DNA of 64,000 nt from Endomychus coccineus (Eukaryota > Arthropoda > Insecta > Coleoptera > Endomychidae). Shown piece by piece: positions 53,701 to 64,000 of this stretch. A program made the translations under genes and the position numbers. The stretch lies in NCBI GenBank assembly GCA_958510875.1, contig OY294067.1, positions 277,618,742 to 277,682,741 on the forward strand, in the 5' to 3' direction. A model generated the notes under the pieces. The model worked only from the letters and a program-made list of their open reading frames with translations, searched no databases and had not been told where the DNA came from. How positions within the stretch are numbered: position 1 is the first letter of the stretch; every line of letters begins with the position of its first letter.

Positions 53701-54062
53701 TATAGAAAGTCGGAAGATACAACCAAAAACAAGAGAGAACGTGGTATCTATTGCACGTGCAACAGGTCACGGAAACTTTCCGGCTGATTCGAGCGTCGCA
53801 ATGACGTCATCCAAACGTGTCACTCGGAGCCAAACACGTAGAAATCAACCAAGCGTGGAATAGTTCGAAAGTCCAAAGGTCAAGCATAACGGGGGATATA
53901 AATACCTGTCCCTCCAAGTAAGCGTCAGTTCGCCTAGATTTTCCAGACTCTACAGTCGAATCACCTGAAGATGGCAAATGCGACTTTGCCGAAACGTCGT
54001 GAAATTGGTCCTTTTGAGGACCGAAACCACACAACGCGGATCAATACCCGAGAATCCAGTTC

Positions 54063-54064
<2 letters not shown>
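53701..54064 (+). mobile_element. Second truncated Penelope 3' end in tandem
   Basis: Repeats the last about 150 bp of the coding region (from GAAAGTCGGAAGATACAACC) and the terminal repeat, directly after the first. The equivalent of the stop codon is kept (GGAATAG instead of AAATAG). Confidence 0.85.
53965..53998 (+). ncRNA. Hammerhead motif, best-formed copy
   Basis: Stem I TCAC/GTGA, core CTGAAGA, stem II GGCAAA paired with TTTGCC (six perfect pairs) around TGCGAC, GAAA, minimal stem III ACGT, cleavage after the C at 53998. All conserved core bases are present. The two-base-pair stem III without a loop suggests that a dimer is the active form. Confidence 0.75.
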
Positions 54065-54136
<72 letters not shown>

Positions 54137-54140
54137 TATA
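54065..54140. repeat. (TA)n microsatellite
   Basis: TA run of about 30 units separating tandem and inverted Penelope ends. Confidence 0.95.
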
Positions 54141-54410
54141 TGTTTCTTCTTAGGTTCTCGCGGACGTAATGTGTAGAACTGGATTCTCGGGTATTGATCC
54201 GCGTTGTGTGGTTTCGGTCCTCAAAAGGACCAATTTCACGACGTTTCGGCAAAGTTCGCCTAGATTTTCCAGACTCTACGGTCGAATAACCTGAAGATGG
54301 CAAATGCGACTTTGCCGAAACGTCGTGAAATTGGTCCTTTTGAGGACCGAAACCACACAACGCGGATCAATACCCGAGAATCTCGGTGATTCGACCGTAG
54401 AGTCGAATAT
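54141..54410. mobile_element. Inverted and direct Penelope terminal repeat fragments
   Basis: 54141-54256 is inverted, cut in the hammerhead. 54258-54400 is direct, with another motif at 54291-54324 whose stem I is mutated (TAAC). Confidence 0.8.
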
Positions 54411-56035
54411 TGTTATGATTTCGTTTCCGATATAAAATAAAATGGTAAAATTAGGATTTACCGAGACATTAAAAATAGAAAAGTTAAATAAGTATATACT
54501 ATGGAATTAAAAACATTATTCAAGAAATTAGAATGAGAGATTAAAGATTGTTCTATAATAAAAACCAATTTGTAATGTAGATTGTAAGAGTGAAAAGAAG
54601 AAATAGGGAAAAGTGAATAAACGTACAGTGCTACGAAGTGAGAAAATCATAATTCAAATGATTTAAGACTATCTGAAGATAGCAGATTAAGATGTGTCAA
54701 ATTACAACAATGCTAGACAAGTGTCAGTCCCAACAATGGGAATAGCTGACTAGATATTCAGAAATAGTTACCTCACTGGTCGATGAGATGAAAACAAGCT
54801 TCCTTCTGTGGGCCCTATAAAAGGCAAATCAAGGAAAAGCTAGTGAGTTCGCAGTAATATCTAGGCAGAGGCTATGCTCCTCTTGCAACTCACATAGTCA
54901 AAAGTTTAACATAACTGAAGTTTTACCATTACATCTAGGCAGAAGCTGTGCTTCTCCTGCAACTCAAAATATTTTACATAACCAAAGTTTGCCATCAACT
55001 TCTGAAAAGAGAATATCCCTGTGCAATTCAAATTAAACATCGGAGTTGAACCTAACCTCGACTACAACAACATAACCGAAGTTTTATTAGTACTTCCTAC
55101 GAGGCAGTTAAAGTGTTAGTAAATTTTCCAGTTCAACTTCAATGAAGGTTAACATAATCAAAGTTATTTAATGAAACAGCATCGAAGAAGCCAAGTCCCG
55201 ATTGCAGTTCCAGTTAAAATCAACCAACAAAGTTTTCATATCTTAAAAAGAATAGAAACCATTATCAACAAAGTATCAACAAGTTCCTAAATTAAAAGGA
55301 GTATCAACAAGTGTTACTTGTGAATGTACGCACATAGTTTATAGCATAGTAAATGTGTTTAATGTGAATTCTCAAGTAATATAAGAAGACATTAAAACCA
55401 ACGAAATATTACCAACATTTATCCCAATATTTAATACCATATAACAAGTGATTCCATTTATAATTCATCATTGTGTAGGAGCATCTGAATATTAAAAATA
55501 AGCAAGTAAATGAACATTCACTTAGTAGTTATATATTAGATTGAGGAAATTGTGAGGTTAAATTGTAAACACAGAAAATTTTTAAAGCATAAAGTTAAAT
55601 TGTAAACATAGACAGATTTAATAAGATATAAGGTTACATAAATAAATAGATGACCAAAGTTTTAACATTTTAAATAAGGTTTAATTTCATTCCATATAAT
55701 ATCAATTCAATCAAAAATAAATTCATAAAAATTAAGAGCTAGCCGGAGGAAGAAAATCAGATAACAAAAAGAAATTAACAAATATAATTAAGAGTTTCAT
55801 ATATTAAATTGCCCAACAATAAGGGACAATAAAAAGCTAAGTGGAGAGTTATTGTAATAATTGTCACCACAACGTGGGGCAATCAAAACTCAGTGAAGCC
55901 TTTTTATAACAATTGTCACCACAACGTGGAGCAATCAAAACTCAGTTTAGCTAATAGTTAATAATTGGCACACAAACGTGGGGCTAATTAAAAATCAAAG
56001 TAAGTAGAGATTTCTTAATAATATATATGTATATA
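54411..56035. other. AT-rich region, no gene; LTR-leader-like repeats
   Basis: No coding frame. Short tandem repeats: an approximately 90-bp unit with 'ctaggcagaagctgtgct' (near 54860 and 54940), and three units of about 55-60 bp with 'gtcaccacaacgtggggc' or variants (55865-55990). The latter resemble a Gypsy primer-site motif, so this is possibly an LTR-element leader. Confidence 0.45.
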
Positions 56036-56100
56036 TCCGCGTTGTGTGTTTTCGGTTCTCAAAAGGACCAATTTCACGACGTTTCGGCAAAGTCGCATTT
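56036..56100 (-). mobile_element. Penelope terminal repeat fragment
   Basis: Inverted 'ggtccttttgagaaccgaaa' with GAAACGTCGTG and half of a hammerhead; cut after 'aatgcgac'. Confidence 0.75.
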
Positions 56101-56389
56101 AATTAACTGTTTTGCTAGTTCATCATTCGTTTTTATACGAATTATCACGTAAATTACCGTCTATAGGGCTCGTTCCTCTCAACCACCACACCGAGCTCTT
56201 AAAAAGTACATCCGCACCTCTTAATTTCTAACTTCGTATTGCCGCACCACAGCGTAGGAGCCTACCAGCCTTGCGCTGAACACCCAACGAGGTCTAGACC
56301 TCGTTGTGAACACCACTCGGAGAATACCCTTCAACTCGGGGAATCCCCACTGCCCATTGACACCGCCCTTTGATAGATGACAACAGATC

Positions 56390-56490
56390 AACTAAATATC
56401 AACTAACATATATAATATATATATCACTGGCTGAGCTCTCAGTTTGTCAGCTATAGCCAGACTCTGACTATAGGCACGGCATGATATTCA
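56390..56490 (+). repeat. Old repeat with empty MITE site
   Basis: 'gctgagctctcagtttgtca' and 'gctatagccagactctgac' match the sequence around the MITE at 2800-3036, without the MITE. Confidence 0.7.
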
Positions 56491-56639
56491 CAAATTCACA
56501 ATTTGATAACTTGGACCGGTCAAGGTCCCAGGTAAATTTTAATATTTTGAATATTTATTGCTTATTAAGGCTAGATAGGGGCTTGTTCTCAAACTTATAA
56601 TCATTATATTTTTCGTATTGTACGTGCTAACAAGTAATA

Positions 56640-57005
56640 GTTAAAATTCCTTTCAAAATTTAAAATGTCGTTTGTGGAAGAAATTATTAGTGAACGCGGA
56701 AACACCCAAATAGTGTACGTTTTTCTAAACGTCGATCTTCAACTAATGAAACTTTCAGGAGGTGCATCAAATTGCCTGGAAGTAAGGCTTATGGGTATAC
56801 CGTTGAGGATTTAGGTAGTTTTGTTGTAACTACATTAAAAACTCAATATAATCACGGAAATTGCTAGAAAAGTTCTCAATGTTGCCTGCAAAAGAAAAGC
56901 GGAAGAAGAACCTACAGAGAGACCAATTGAAATATTGCTTGAAGAATCAGCTTCAAATGGTTTTCCCTCAGATTTTTCTTCAGAAACATTGACTTCCCGG
57001 CACTC
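56640..57005 (+). pseudogene. FLYWCH/MULE-type protein remnant, copy 2
   Basis: MSFVEEIISERGNTQIVY, then STNETFRRCIKLPGSKAYGY and SFVVTTLKTQYNHG. Parallel to 25630-26020 and likewise followed by an amplified caspase unit. Confidence 0.65.
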
Positions 57006-57009
57006 AATT

Positions 57010-58022
57010 TTTTTTTTGTTTCCTTTTACCACTGAAAGCGTTTCGGAATGCTTGGCGGAGGGTGGATAAAAGCTAGGGCAAACCCACATCGAAAATGTTT
57101 GTGCACTAGACTTCCATTCTAACAATACTTTTTTCTATTGACGTTATCACTAACCCATTGCACAAGGTTTCATCGAACTACATTTTGTAGAAGTCAAAAA
57201 GAGATTTTGGTCATTTTAGCGCTTTATTGACACGACCAAAAGTTTTTTGGAAGATGCATTCCTCGCTCCTGGAATATAGAGCAAGCTTTATGAAAGAGCG
57301 AAACAGCTATCTAGACCTATTAGTTTGTAGTATTACTAATCGATCTAAACTAGAGAGATCTCCTTATCATTGTTATCTGGCAGAATTTCTCAATCGTTAC
57401 AACTTATACATGTTCATGAATGTGCTGGAAATATGTAAATATAAAACCTGAATTTCTTATAGAATTAGATATACAAAGTGCACTCTGAAACTATGGATTT
57501 TTTTGTATATGTTCTAATGATAAAATGTTAGTTCTGGTATTTTTATGGATTGTTTTATTTGTTTATCTTATCAATAGTGTGCATTATGAATATGATGAGG
57601 AATCAATATTGAATCAAGTGTGTGTCAATTTTGATTTCACATATCAATTATTTGCTTATATTTTATCAAATCAGGAAAATATTCCTTCAGATAATATTGA
57701 AACAAAGTTGTGAAACTATTCGAGATTATAGCAGGGTACTCTATATAAGTGCATGCATTTTTTGTTTCCAGTTCGCGATAACTCTGGAAACACATTCAAA
57801 CTCATATTATTTATAAGGGGTAGGTACATCCATGGATTATGGTAAATTTCAATTAAAATATAAAACCAGTATTACTTTTGAAGACATCTGGGTCAAGGTC
57901 ACAGCATCCTTGTGCCCGGACTAAAAGATAAACCGAAAATATTCATTTTCATTGTGAATATTGAATATAATTGAAAACATGATAATCTGTTTTTGAATAA
58001 AGTCCACGATATAAGAGATGAT
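57010..58022 (+). repeat. Amplified caspase-exon unit, copy 4
   Basis: Same order as copy 2: DED-like frame (57227-57451), hydrophobic frame (57525-57713), p20 exon copy at 57771-57958. Confidence 0.85.
57771..57958 (+). pseudogene. p20 exon copy 4, broken
   Basis: Acceptor intact (ttgtttccag). Begins like the other copies, then a small insertion near 'ggggtaggtacatcc' and the same 1-nt deletion as copy 2 near CTTGTGCCCGGACTAAA break the frame. The two frame errors shared or absent among copies allow ordering of the duplications. Confidence 0.8.
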
Positions 58023-58854
58023 GAGCCCGTCCCGATGAATCAGCCGCACGACAAGGGATTGGGATCACGCCCAATCAGCGCGGTAGGATGACACCTACCT
58101 GCCAGTATATCCGGGGAGGGAATTCCTCGAACACCACTGGTGAGAACGGGATCATATCCAAGTCCCTACTGGCTCTCTGTAGTCAGTGCCCGAGCTGAAA
58201 CGCAGTTCACCCGTCGATGGTGAAGGATTGTAGCCCAACTGCAACACCCGCTAGCCAGCATGCGGTCTGAGCCCCTCTACCCCTGCCTACTCATGTTCAG
58301 TGTTAAACAGCTTTCGTTTGACGAGTAGCCGTCGGCCTCATCTCATCGGCCTACCACATATCATTGCCCTGGCCGCGAATCCATTACCCAGAAACCTGGA
58401 ATAGGAAACACAGACACCGCGATTCAGGAGTAAAGTCATGTGGTGCAGCATTTATCCACGCAGAAGCAGCCGTTTTATTCGCCCCCGGCGGAACTACTCT
58501 AGGCGGACCCACTACGTGCGCTGCTTGTTAGACTATATTATTTCCCTTTTTGGGCTATAGCCAACTCCACCTCCTCGTGTTACCTGTTTCACAAGGAACG
58601 TTTGACGAGTCACCATTTGGCTTCGTTGAAATAGCCTACCACATATGTCTACCGAGCCCATGAATCCATTTCGGCCATAATTCTGGGATAGAAAGACACG
58701 ATATCATTCCAGTGGTGAAATGTATGTGGTGCCTAGTTCGCCGGATCTTTTGCAGTGGCAACTGTTAGTTTCGCCTCGAGGGGTTACTTATCTCGAAACC
58801 CGCGCAAAGGACGTTGCTTGCTGAAGCTACTCTTGGAGTCACCCGGACCATGTA

Positions 58855-59033
<179 letters not shown>

Positions 59034-59104
59034 GTATCTATCATATCTTTATAATGCCACACTCACCGCATGTGCGCCCCGTAAGTATACATGTATGTAT
59101 ATAT

Positions 59105-59600
59105 ACTGTTCTAGATACTGTTCCCAAAGGTGGGGTAGCTATTTACCAAAATAATAATAATGTAACTAATATTATGACTCCGAATATTGAAATAAATATT
59201 GCACACGTTAGCGATGTTAATGTTAGGCGCTCATTTGTTGGAGATATTTGTGCGTGCTTATGCAAACTTAGAAATGGCCTACACATAGTCATGGTAGCAA
59301 TTTACATTTCTCCGAATCCAAAATTGGACGAGGTAGAGCATTTTATTCATCGCACTTTACTGGAAAACACTGAAGAAGGGTCGAAAATACTTTGTACAAA
59401 TTGTAATAAATTTCCACTTATCTTTGGCACGCGATTTTAACATCAACTTCGCTGATAAAAAATCAGAGCGGTTGACAACTTTTCTTTCGGAACAATTGAA
59501 TTTGAAAATGAATAATGATCCACAAGAATCCACAACAAAATATGGGACCACCATTGACGCGGTATTTTCCAGCATATCAAGTCTCAAACTTATGTTTTTT
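59105..59600 (+). pseudogene. Helentron C-terminal AP-type endonuclease remnant
   Basis: KGGVAIYQNNNNVTNIMTP, then NVRRSFVGDICACLCKLRNG and VMVAIYISPNPKL. After a frameshift near 59425 come ARDFNINFADKKSERLTTFL and KYGTTIDAVFS. These are the blocks of the endonuclease found C-terminal to the PIF1-like helicase in Helentrons (..GDFNINF.., ..GT.ID.VF). Confidence 0.75.
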
Positions 59601-60430
59601 ATTTCAGTTACCATAAACCTATAGTTTCAATGATAAAAACTCCTGAATAACCTACATGTACTGATAATAACTGTGGGGGTTTTTACGCCCCCTGCCTACC
59701 CGTCGTTAGACTTTAGACATGCTACGTAGTACCCTCTCCTACTTAACAGCACGCCAACTGCCCGACAGAGACCTACGCCTATATTGAAGAGGAGGCAGTC
59801 TTTTGAACCGTCCGGGCCCCTCTCCCCCTTTCTGGTGTTATAATTCATAACAGCTCCAGTTTGACGAGTCGCCGTCGACCTCTCATCATCGGTCTTCCAT
59901 ATATCGTTGCCTCGGCCGCGAATCAATTTCCCAGAAAGGCCTGGCATAAGAAGCACCGACACCAGACTTTATGAGTAGAGCCATGTGGTGCAGCATTCTA
60001 CCCCCGCAGAGGCAGCTTTTGTTCACCCCCAGCGGAGTTACTTTAGGCGGACCCACTCCAGGCGGACCCAAAGTGGAGCTACTTGCTAGACTCATAGAGG
60101 CCCCTTCTGGGCTATGGTCAATTCCCCCTCTTCGTGTTACCTGTTTCACCAGGAACGTTTGACGAGTCACCGTTCGGCTTCAATCAAATAGCCTACCGCA
60201 TTGTCTACCATGCCCGTGAATCCATTTCGACCAGAGGACTGGGAAAGGAAGGCACGAAAGATGGTTTTAGTGATGAACTGCATGTGGTGCACAGTTCACC
60301 GGATCTTAGGCATTGACAACGTTAGTTTCTCCCCGTAGGGTTACTTATCTCGAGAACCACGAAAAGGTGTTGCTTGCTGAATCTACTCCCGGCCTAGCGC
60401 CGGACCAAATAGTTCTCTCTCGAGAACCTA

Positions 60431-61489
60431 CATGTATTGTAAGATAATAAAAATATTTTAAACGATATTAACTTCTCATTTATTCAATAAAAGAGAAAAA
60501 ATTGTTTTCTCATCGGTCACCGCGCTCAAAAAGTGTAGCTTGATATAATATCAAAGAAAAAACATGAATTAATATCGAAGAAAAAAAAATACTGCATAAA
60601 TAAAAAATAAATAAATAATTATTTTCTCATTATTAAGGGGGTAGGATATTGCGGTCACTTAATACCTAGGCTGAAGACCTTTGCACCCCTTCTCACGTGT
60701 CACCTAGTGGAGCGGTTTTCACTTGAGTTTGTTCACCATGCTCCCCCAGGTGAACGATTCCTGACAGGTTAACACCATGTTCGTAATATATATTATTTAA
60801 CGCCGGCTTAGTGCAGCGATTCCCACTTAAGAGTGTCCCCCAAACTCCAGAGGTAGACGGAATTGGTTCTCACAGGAGTGTTGACGAGGTGGGTGAGCAG
60901 TCACCTATATCCATCACTCAATCGGGACCGGGTAGGTGGTTAGTGCTTAGAAATTAAGCACATAGAACAAACTATTTTCCGCACATCCACTAGTATTTTT
61001 CATAGATATTCTTGTTGAATACTCTATTGTAAGTTCGGGTTTTACTTGTGTGAGTGTATATTATTTGAAGATCAGGAATAGGCCTTCCTTTCTTTTTAAT
61101 CGAAAGTATTTCCTCAAATGATAACGGGTTTTTTAAAAGATTTTGCACTCAATTAACTTCCATCATTGATAATAAACGCACTTCAGACTTCACGTTTTCG
61201 AATTGAATTCACACACTGTACACTATGAAGACAACACGTTTACTAGGGATACGATTCTTTGTGCCCCAAACCGACGGTATAAGCGTGTATGGCGAAGATA
61301 ACCGTAGTCAGCCGAATCATACTTGAAATAGGTACACTTCAGATATTCCCCGGAACATAGTTAGCATTTCGCCCGACGTGCGGAATAAAATAATGCACTG
61401 AATAACATGCGAATTTCTTTCTGTATTTATCTTTGTAGTTGGGTGAGTACGTGCAATTGTGCTCTTTAGTACCAGCCGCCACTGTTTAT
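60431..61489. other. No gene; dispersed repeat at 60650-60800
   Basis: 60650-60800 matches 20165-20330. The remainder (60800-61489) shows nothing recognised. Confidence 0.4.
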
Positions 61490-61695
61490 ACCTCAGGATA
61501 CGAAGATGACATAAACCATCTTAATAATAGGAAGATTTGAGATAGTTCAATGCGATCCAAAGCGGGGAGCTCTCCAAAGTTGGTGTAAAGACCACTCTCT
61601 GAACGTTAAACCACTCCTCGACGAGGATACGAAAACTACTCAACACTACCCTAGCGTTTACGTCGGAGGTTAAATATCCGAGTACAATCTTCGAC
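61490..61695 (+). pseudogene. R1/Jockey-type RT fragment, second copy
   Basis: Parallel to 23355-23580 (shared 'ggatacgaagatgacataaa' and 'gagctctccaaag'). It abuts the truncated caspase exon C. Confidence 0.6.
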
Positions 61696-61699
61696 ATCA

Positions 61700-62141
61700 A
61701 GCTATTTATCTTCAGAAGAATATTAGGAGAATATCACCAATGAAATTAAACAATTGAATACAGAATTGGAAAAGCCAATTGAGAAAAAAGTGAAGCTAAA
61801 ATCACCACTCACACACAGAAATGGTTCATTCAGGAATTCAAAAAATAGGACATCACTTGAATTGATGACCGTTGATGTTGCTAAAAACGTCAGAAGGAAT
61901 GTAACAAAAGATCGGTTCAATGAAAAAGGTGCTAAGGTTCAAATGAACCCTCAACTTCTATTTATGGGCATACTAATGCAGTCAAGAAAACGACAACAGC
62001 GACGCAAAGTGAAAAAGTAACGAAGGCGAATCTATCTGTTCCACAAGTTTCTACTATAACACTCCCAAGTTGGGATCTAATTCCTCTCTAAACAAGGATG
62101 AATCCGTTACAACATTGCCGCCGCCATGGCGTCCTGTGTAA
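61700..62141 (+). pseudogene. Caspase-like terminal exon C, broken
   Basis: Matches exon A from YLSLEEYQENITNEI onward. The first third (GSKKFIES to KKMYL) is missing, replaced by RT debris. CAG to TAG gives a stop after SSEEY. The tail (NGSFRNSKNRTSLELMT, RNVTKDRFNEKGAK) loses the frame after GAK and ends near the equivalent of LPPPWRHV. Non-functional. Confidence 0.85.
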
Positions 62142-63080
62142 TTGTAATTATGTATTGCTTATTAATAACTAAAACATGAGTATCTAGATAATATAGTAAT
62201 TTTGAATCTTAATTTTATTGTTTTATATCCCTAGACAAGAACAAACATGAATGATTCACTTATTATTGTAATAGAATGATGATATTAATAGATGATTGGC
62301 AAGCAAGAAGGGAATTTTATTCATGCTGCAAGACACAGTTTAAGTAACAAATTGAATAGAATCAGCTAATACTTGATGAAAATCCATTCTAAACTTAAAT
62401 AAAATGAATATTAAAAGTTCGATTTTCACTAGTTTAATAAATAAATCTGACTATAGTTTCGCCAACACAGTGGCCTCTTCAAACAATTATTACAAAGTAC
62501 TGTAATATTTGTTTAAAGAAGTTACTGTGTTGGCGAAACTATAGATTCATTTATTTATTAAACTAGTGAAAATCGAACTTTTAATTTTATTTAAGTCATC
62601 TTCATCATTAAGAAAAATTGAATTGTATCTCTTAATGCACTTACATATAATTGTGACTCATTAGGCGAAGATACTTTGAACTTTTCTCAATCAGTTCTGC
62701 TAAATAACCAACATAATATCACCCGCTGAGCTCTCAGAGTTTGTCAGCTACAGCAAACTCTGACTATATTGGATTTCATACACTCCTCAAGCAGAAAGAT
62801 GGAACTTTAGCATAATTTATCTATGATCTACTAACATTTCAGAACTTTTGTTCACATAAATATAGAATTTCGACGGGACCAAAGTAGTGTAATTGGACAA
62901 CATCCTAGTTTAGTTTTTAAGTTCATATAGTCTTAATTATATTCATTATTCGTAATTGTAAAAAATTAATCACACCTAAACATGGAGATTTGACACTTGG
63001 ATTTGGCTTTAGTTCGTGCCGTGTTGCCGTTTCTATTAGAAAGTAGCTAATACTTTGAAATTTTAAATAGAACATCTGCT
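62142..63080 (+). repeat. Duplicated 3' flank of caspase C
   Basis: Paralogous to 2357-3390 without the MITE. Confidence 0.8.
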
Positions 63081-63236
63081 GTTATATTATATCGAGGGAG
63101 CAAAATTGATCTTGAGGAAAGAATTTTATATAATTTTTGTCATCATATCCTTATTACTTATTTGTATAAATAATCTTAATTTTAGTTTCATTTTCTATTA
63201 GTATAGGTTTTTTTTTCTCTCTCTTTGGCAATATAA

Positions 63237-64000
63237 ATGTCTAATATAGATACAGCTTTTGATATTCTTGAAAATTATAATTATGGTGTGAATGATACGG
63301 AGTGCATGAACTTTGCACAGGTGGTGAATTACTTAGATATAGAAAATAATACGCAGAGCTTAACAGTATTACATTATAACATCAGAAGTCTGAAGGCGCA
63401 TTATGACGAGTTATGTCTAATTTTGTCGGAATTAAATAATAACAATGGTATCAACGTGATTTTAGTATTCCTGGTTTTACTGTGTATTACAATGAGGGCG
63501 CGTTTAATAAATGCGATGGTGTCGTTTTATACGTTAGGGAAGATATTATAGCTGCATTAAGTACCATTCAACTAAGCGAAATTACAGTATTAGAATGTAA
63601 GTTAGAATTTAATAGAAAAAAAATTACTATAATTGGAATTTACAGACCAAATAAATCAAATATGAATGTTTTCGTAAATGATCTGGATTGCTATATCTCA
63701 AATATGAATAAAGATGATATAATTGTTTTCATAGGAGATTTAAATATAAACATTGATACCAAATCTGTGACAAATAAGCATAATACGTTGTCATACACAA
63801 GTATGATGGAAAAAAATGGATTTCTATCACAAATAAATTTTCCAACATATGTAGATGGTGTATTCGCAACTATTATTGATCATATTTATTTGTATGAATC
63901 AAATACTCAAAAATTGAGTAATGAATTTAAATTTAAATCAATAGTATTCCATAACTCTATGACGGATCATTACCCACTAATTTTTAATATAAAAACTCCA
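63237..64000 (+). pseudogene. CR1/L2-like non-LTR element, endonuclease start
   Basis: VLHYNIRSLKAHYDELCLIL begins an APE-type endonuclease. After a frame break near 63460 come IPGFTVYYNEGAFNKCDGVV, IIGIYRPNKSN, VFIGDLNINID, then ATIIDHIYL and TDHYPLIFNI: the GDLNI, DHI and DHYPL catalytic blocks. A short segment between them, where LTE.W would be expected, is deleted. It continues beyond the window. Confidence 0.85.

Overview
This is a transposon-packed, AT-rich, intron-bearing nuclear segment from an animal, almost certainly an insect. The evidence is spliced caspase-family exons in a mobile-element landscape of Penelope-like, non-LTR, mariner, hAT, Helentron-type, BEL-like and tRNA-SINE sequences. 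A beetle would fit, but I cannot fix the order from sequence alone. No bacterial features, rRNA, CRISPR array or functional tRNA gene was seen.

The host content is a cluster of divergent caspase-like genes. (A) 1707-2356 (+) is a terminal p10 exon with a long basic Ser/Thr-rich tail; its upstream exons lie outside the window. (B) 9709-25280 (+) is a complete four-exon reading frame (9709-9943, 16972-17153, 21122-21239, 24943-25280) that joins in phase into about 290 codons. It has lost the catalytic His, the catalytic Cys and the S1-pocket Arg loop. (D) 46070-37395 (-) has four clear exons plus a probable first exon. It keeps the Cys (QACKG) and the Arg-Gly-Thr loop, but has Asn where the catalytic His should be. 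(C) 61700-62141 (+) is a broken copy of the terminal exon. The large-subunit exon of B is also amplified as degenerate copies at about 27.6, 28.8 and 57.8 kb, each about 0.6 kb downstream of a segment that may encode a death-effector-like helical domain. B and D share intron positions and phases (1, 0, 1), so they are paralogs. B and D look like catalytically dead or regulatory caspases, comparable in concept to c-FLIP or to insect decoy caspases.

The rest is mostly mobile DNA. 1-9.6 kb: the A exon and its duplicated flanks, a 237-bp MITE, hAT remnants, two non-LTR fragments. 9.7-25.3 kb: gene B with introns filled by a minisatellite, reverse-transcriptase debris, a large inverted repeat holding a hAT MITE and a Penelope tail with a hammerhead motif, and three mariner copies. 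25.3-37 kb: FLYWCH/MULE-like debris, amplified caspase-exon units, an R1/Jockey fragment, mariner, a truncated Penelope element, tRNA-derived SINEs, a foldback and a BEL-like LTR. 37.4-46.1 kb: gene D, with a mariner-like element with long terminal inverted repeats and an unrecognised ORF inside one intron, and Penelope endonuclease fragments in another. 46-50 kb: RT fragments and little else. 50.1-54.4 kb: a Penelope-like element with a long intact RT/GIY-YIG frame and several hammerhead motifs. 54.4-64 kb: LTR-element leader debris, a fourth caspase-exon unit, a Helentron endonuclease remnant, the broken C exon and the start of a CR1/L2-like non-LTR element that runs off the window.
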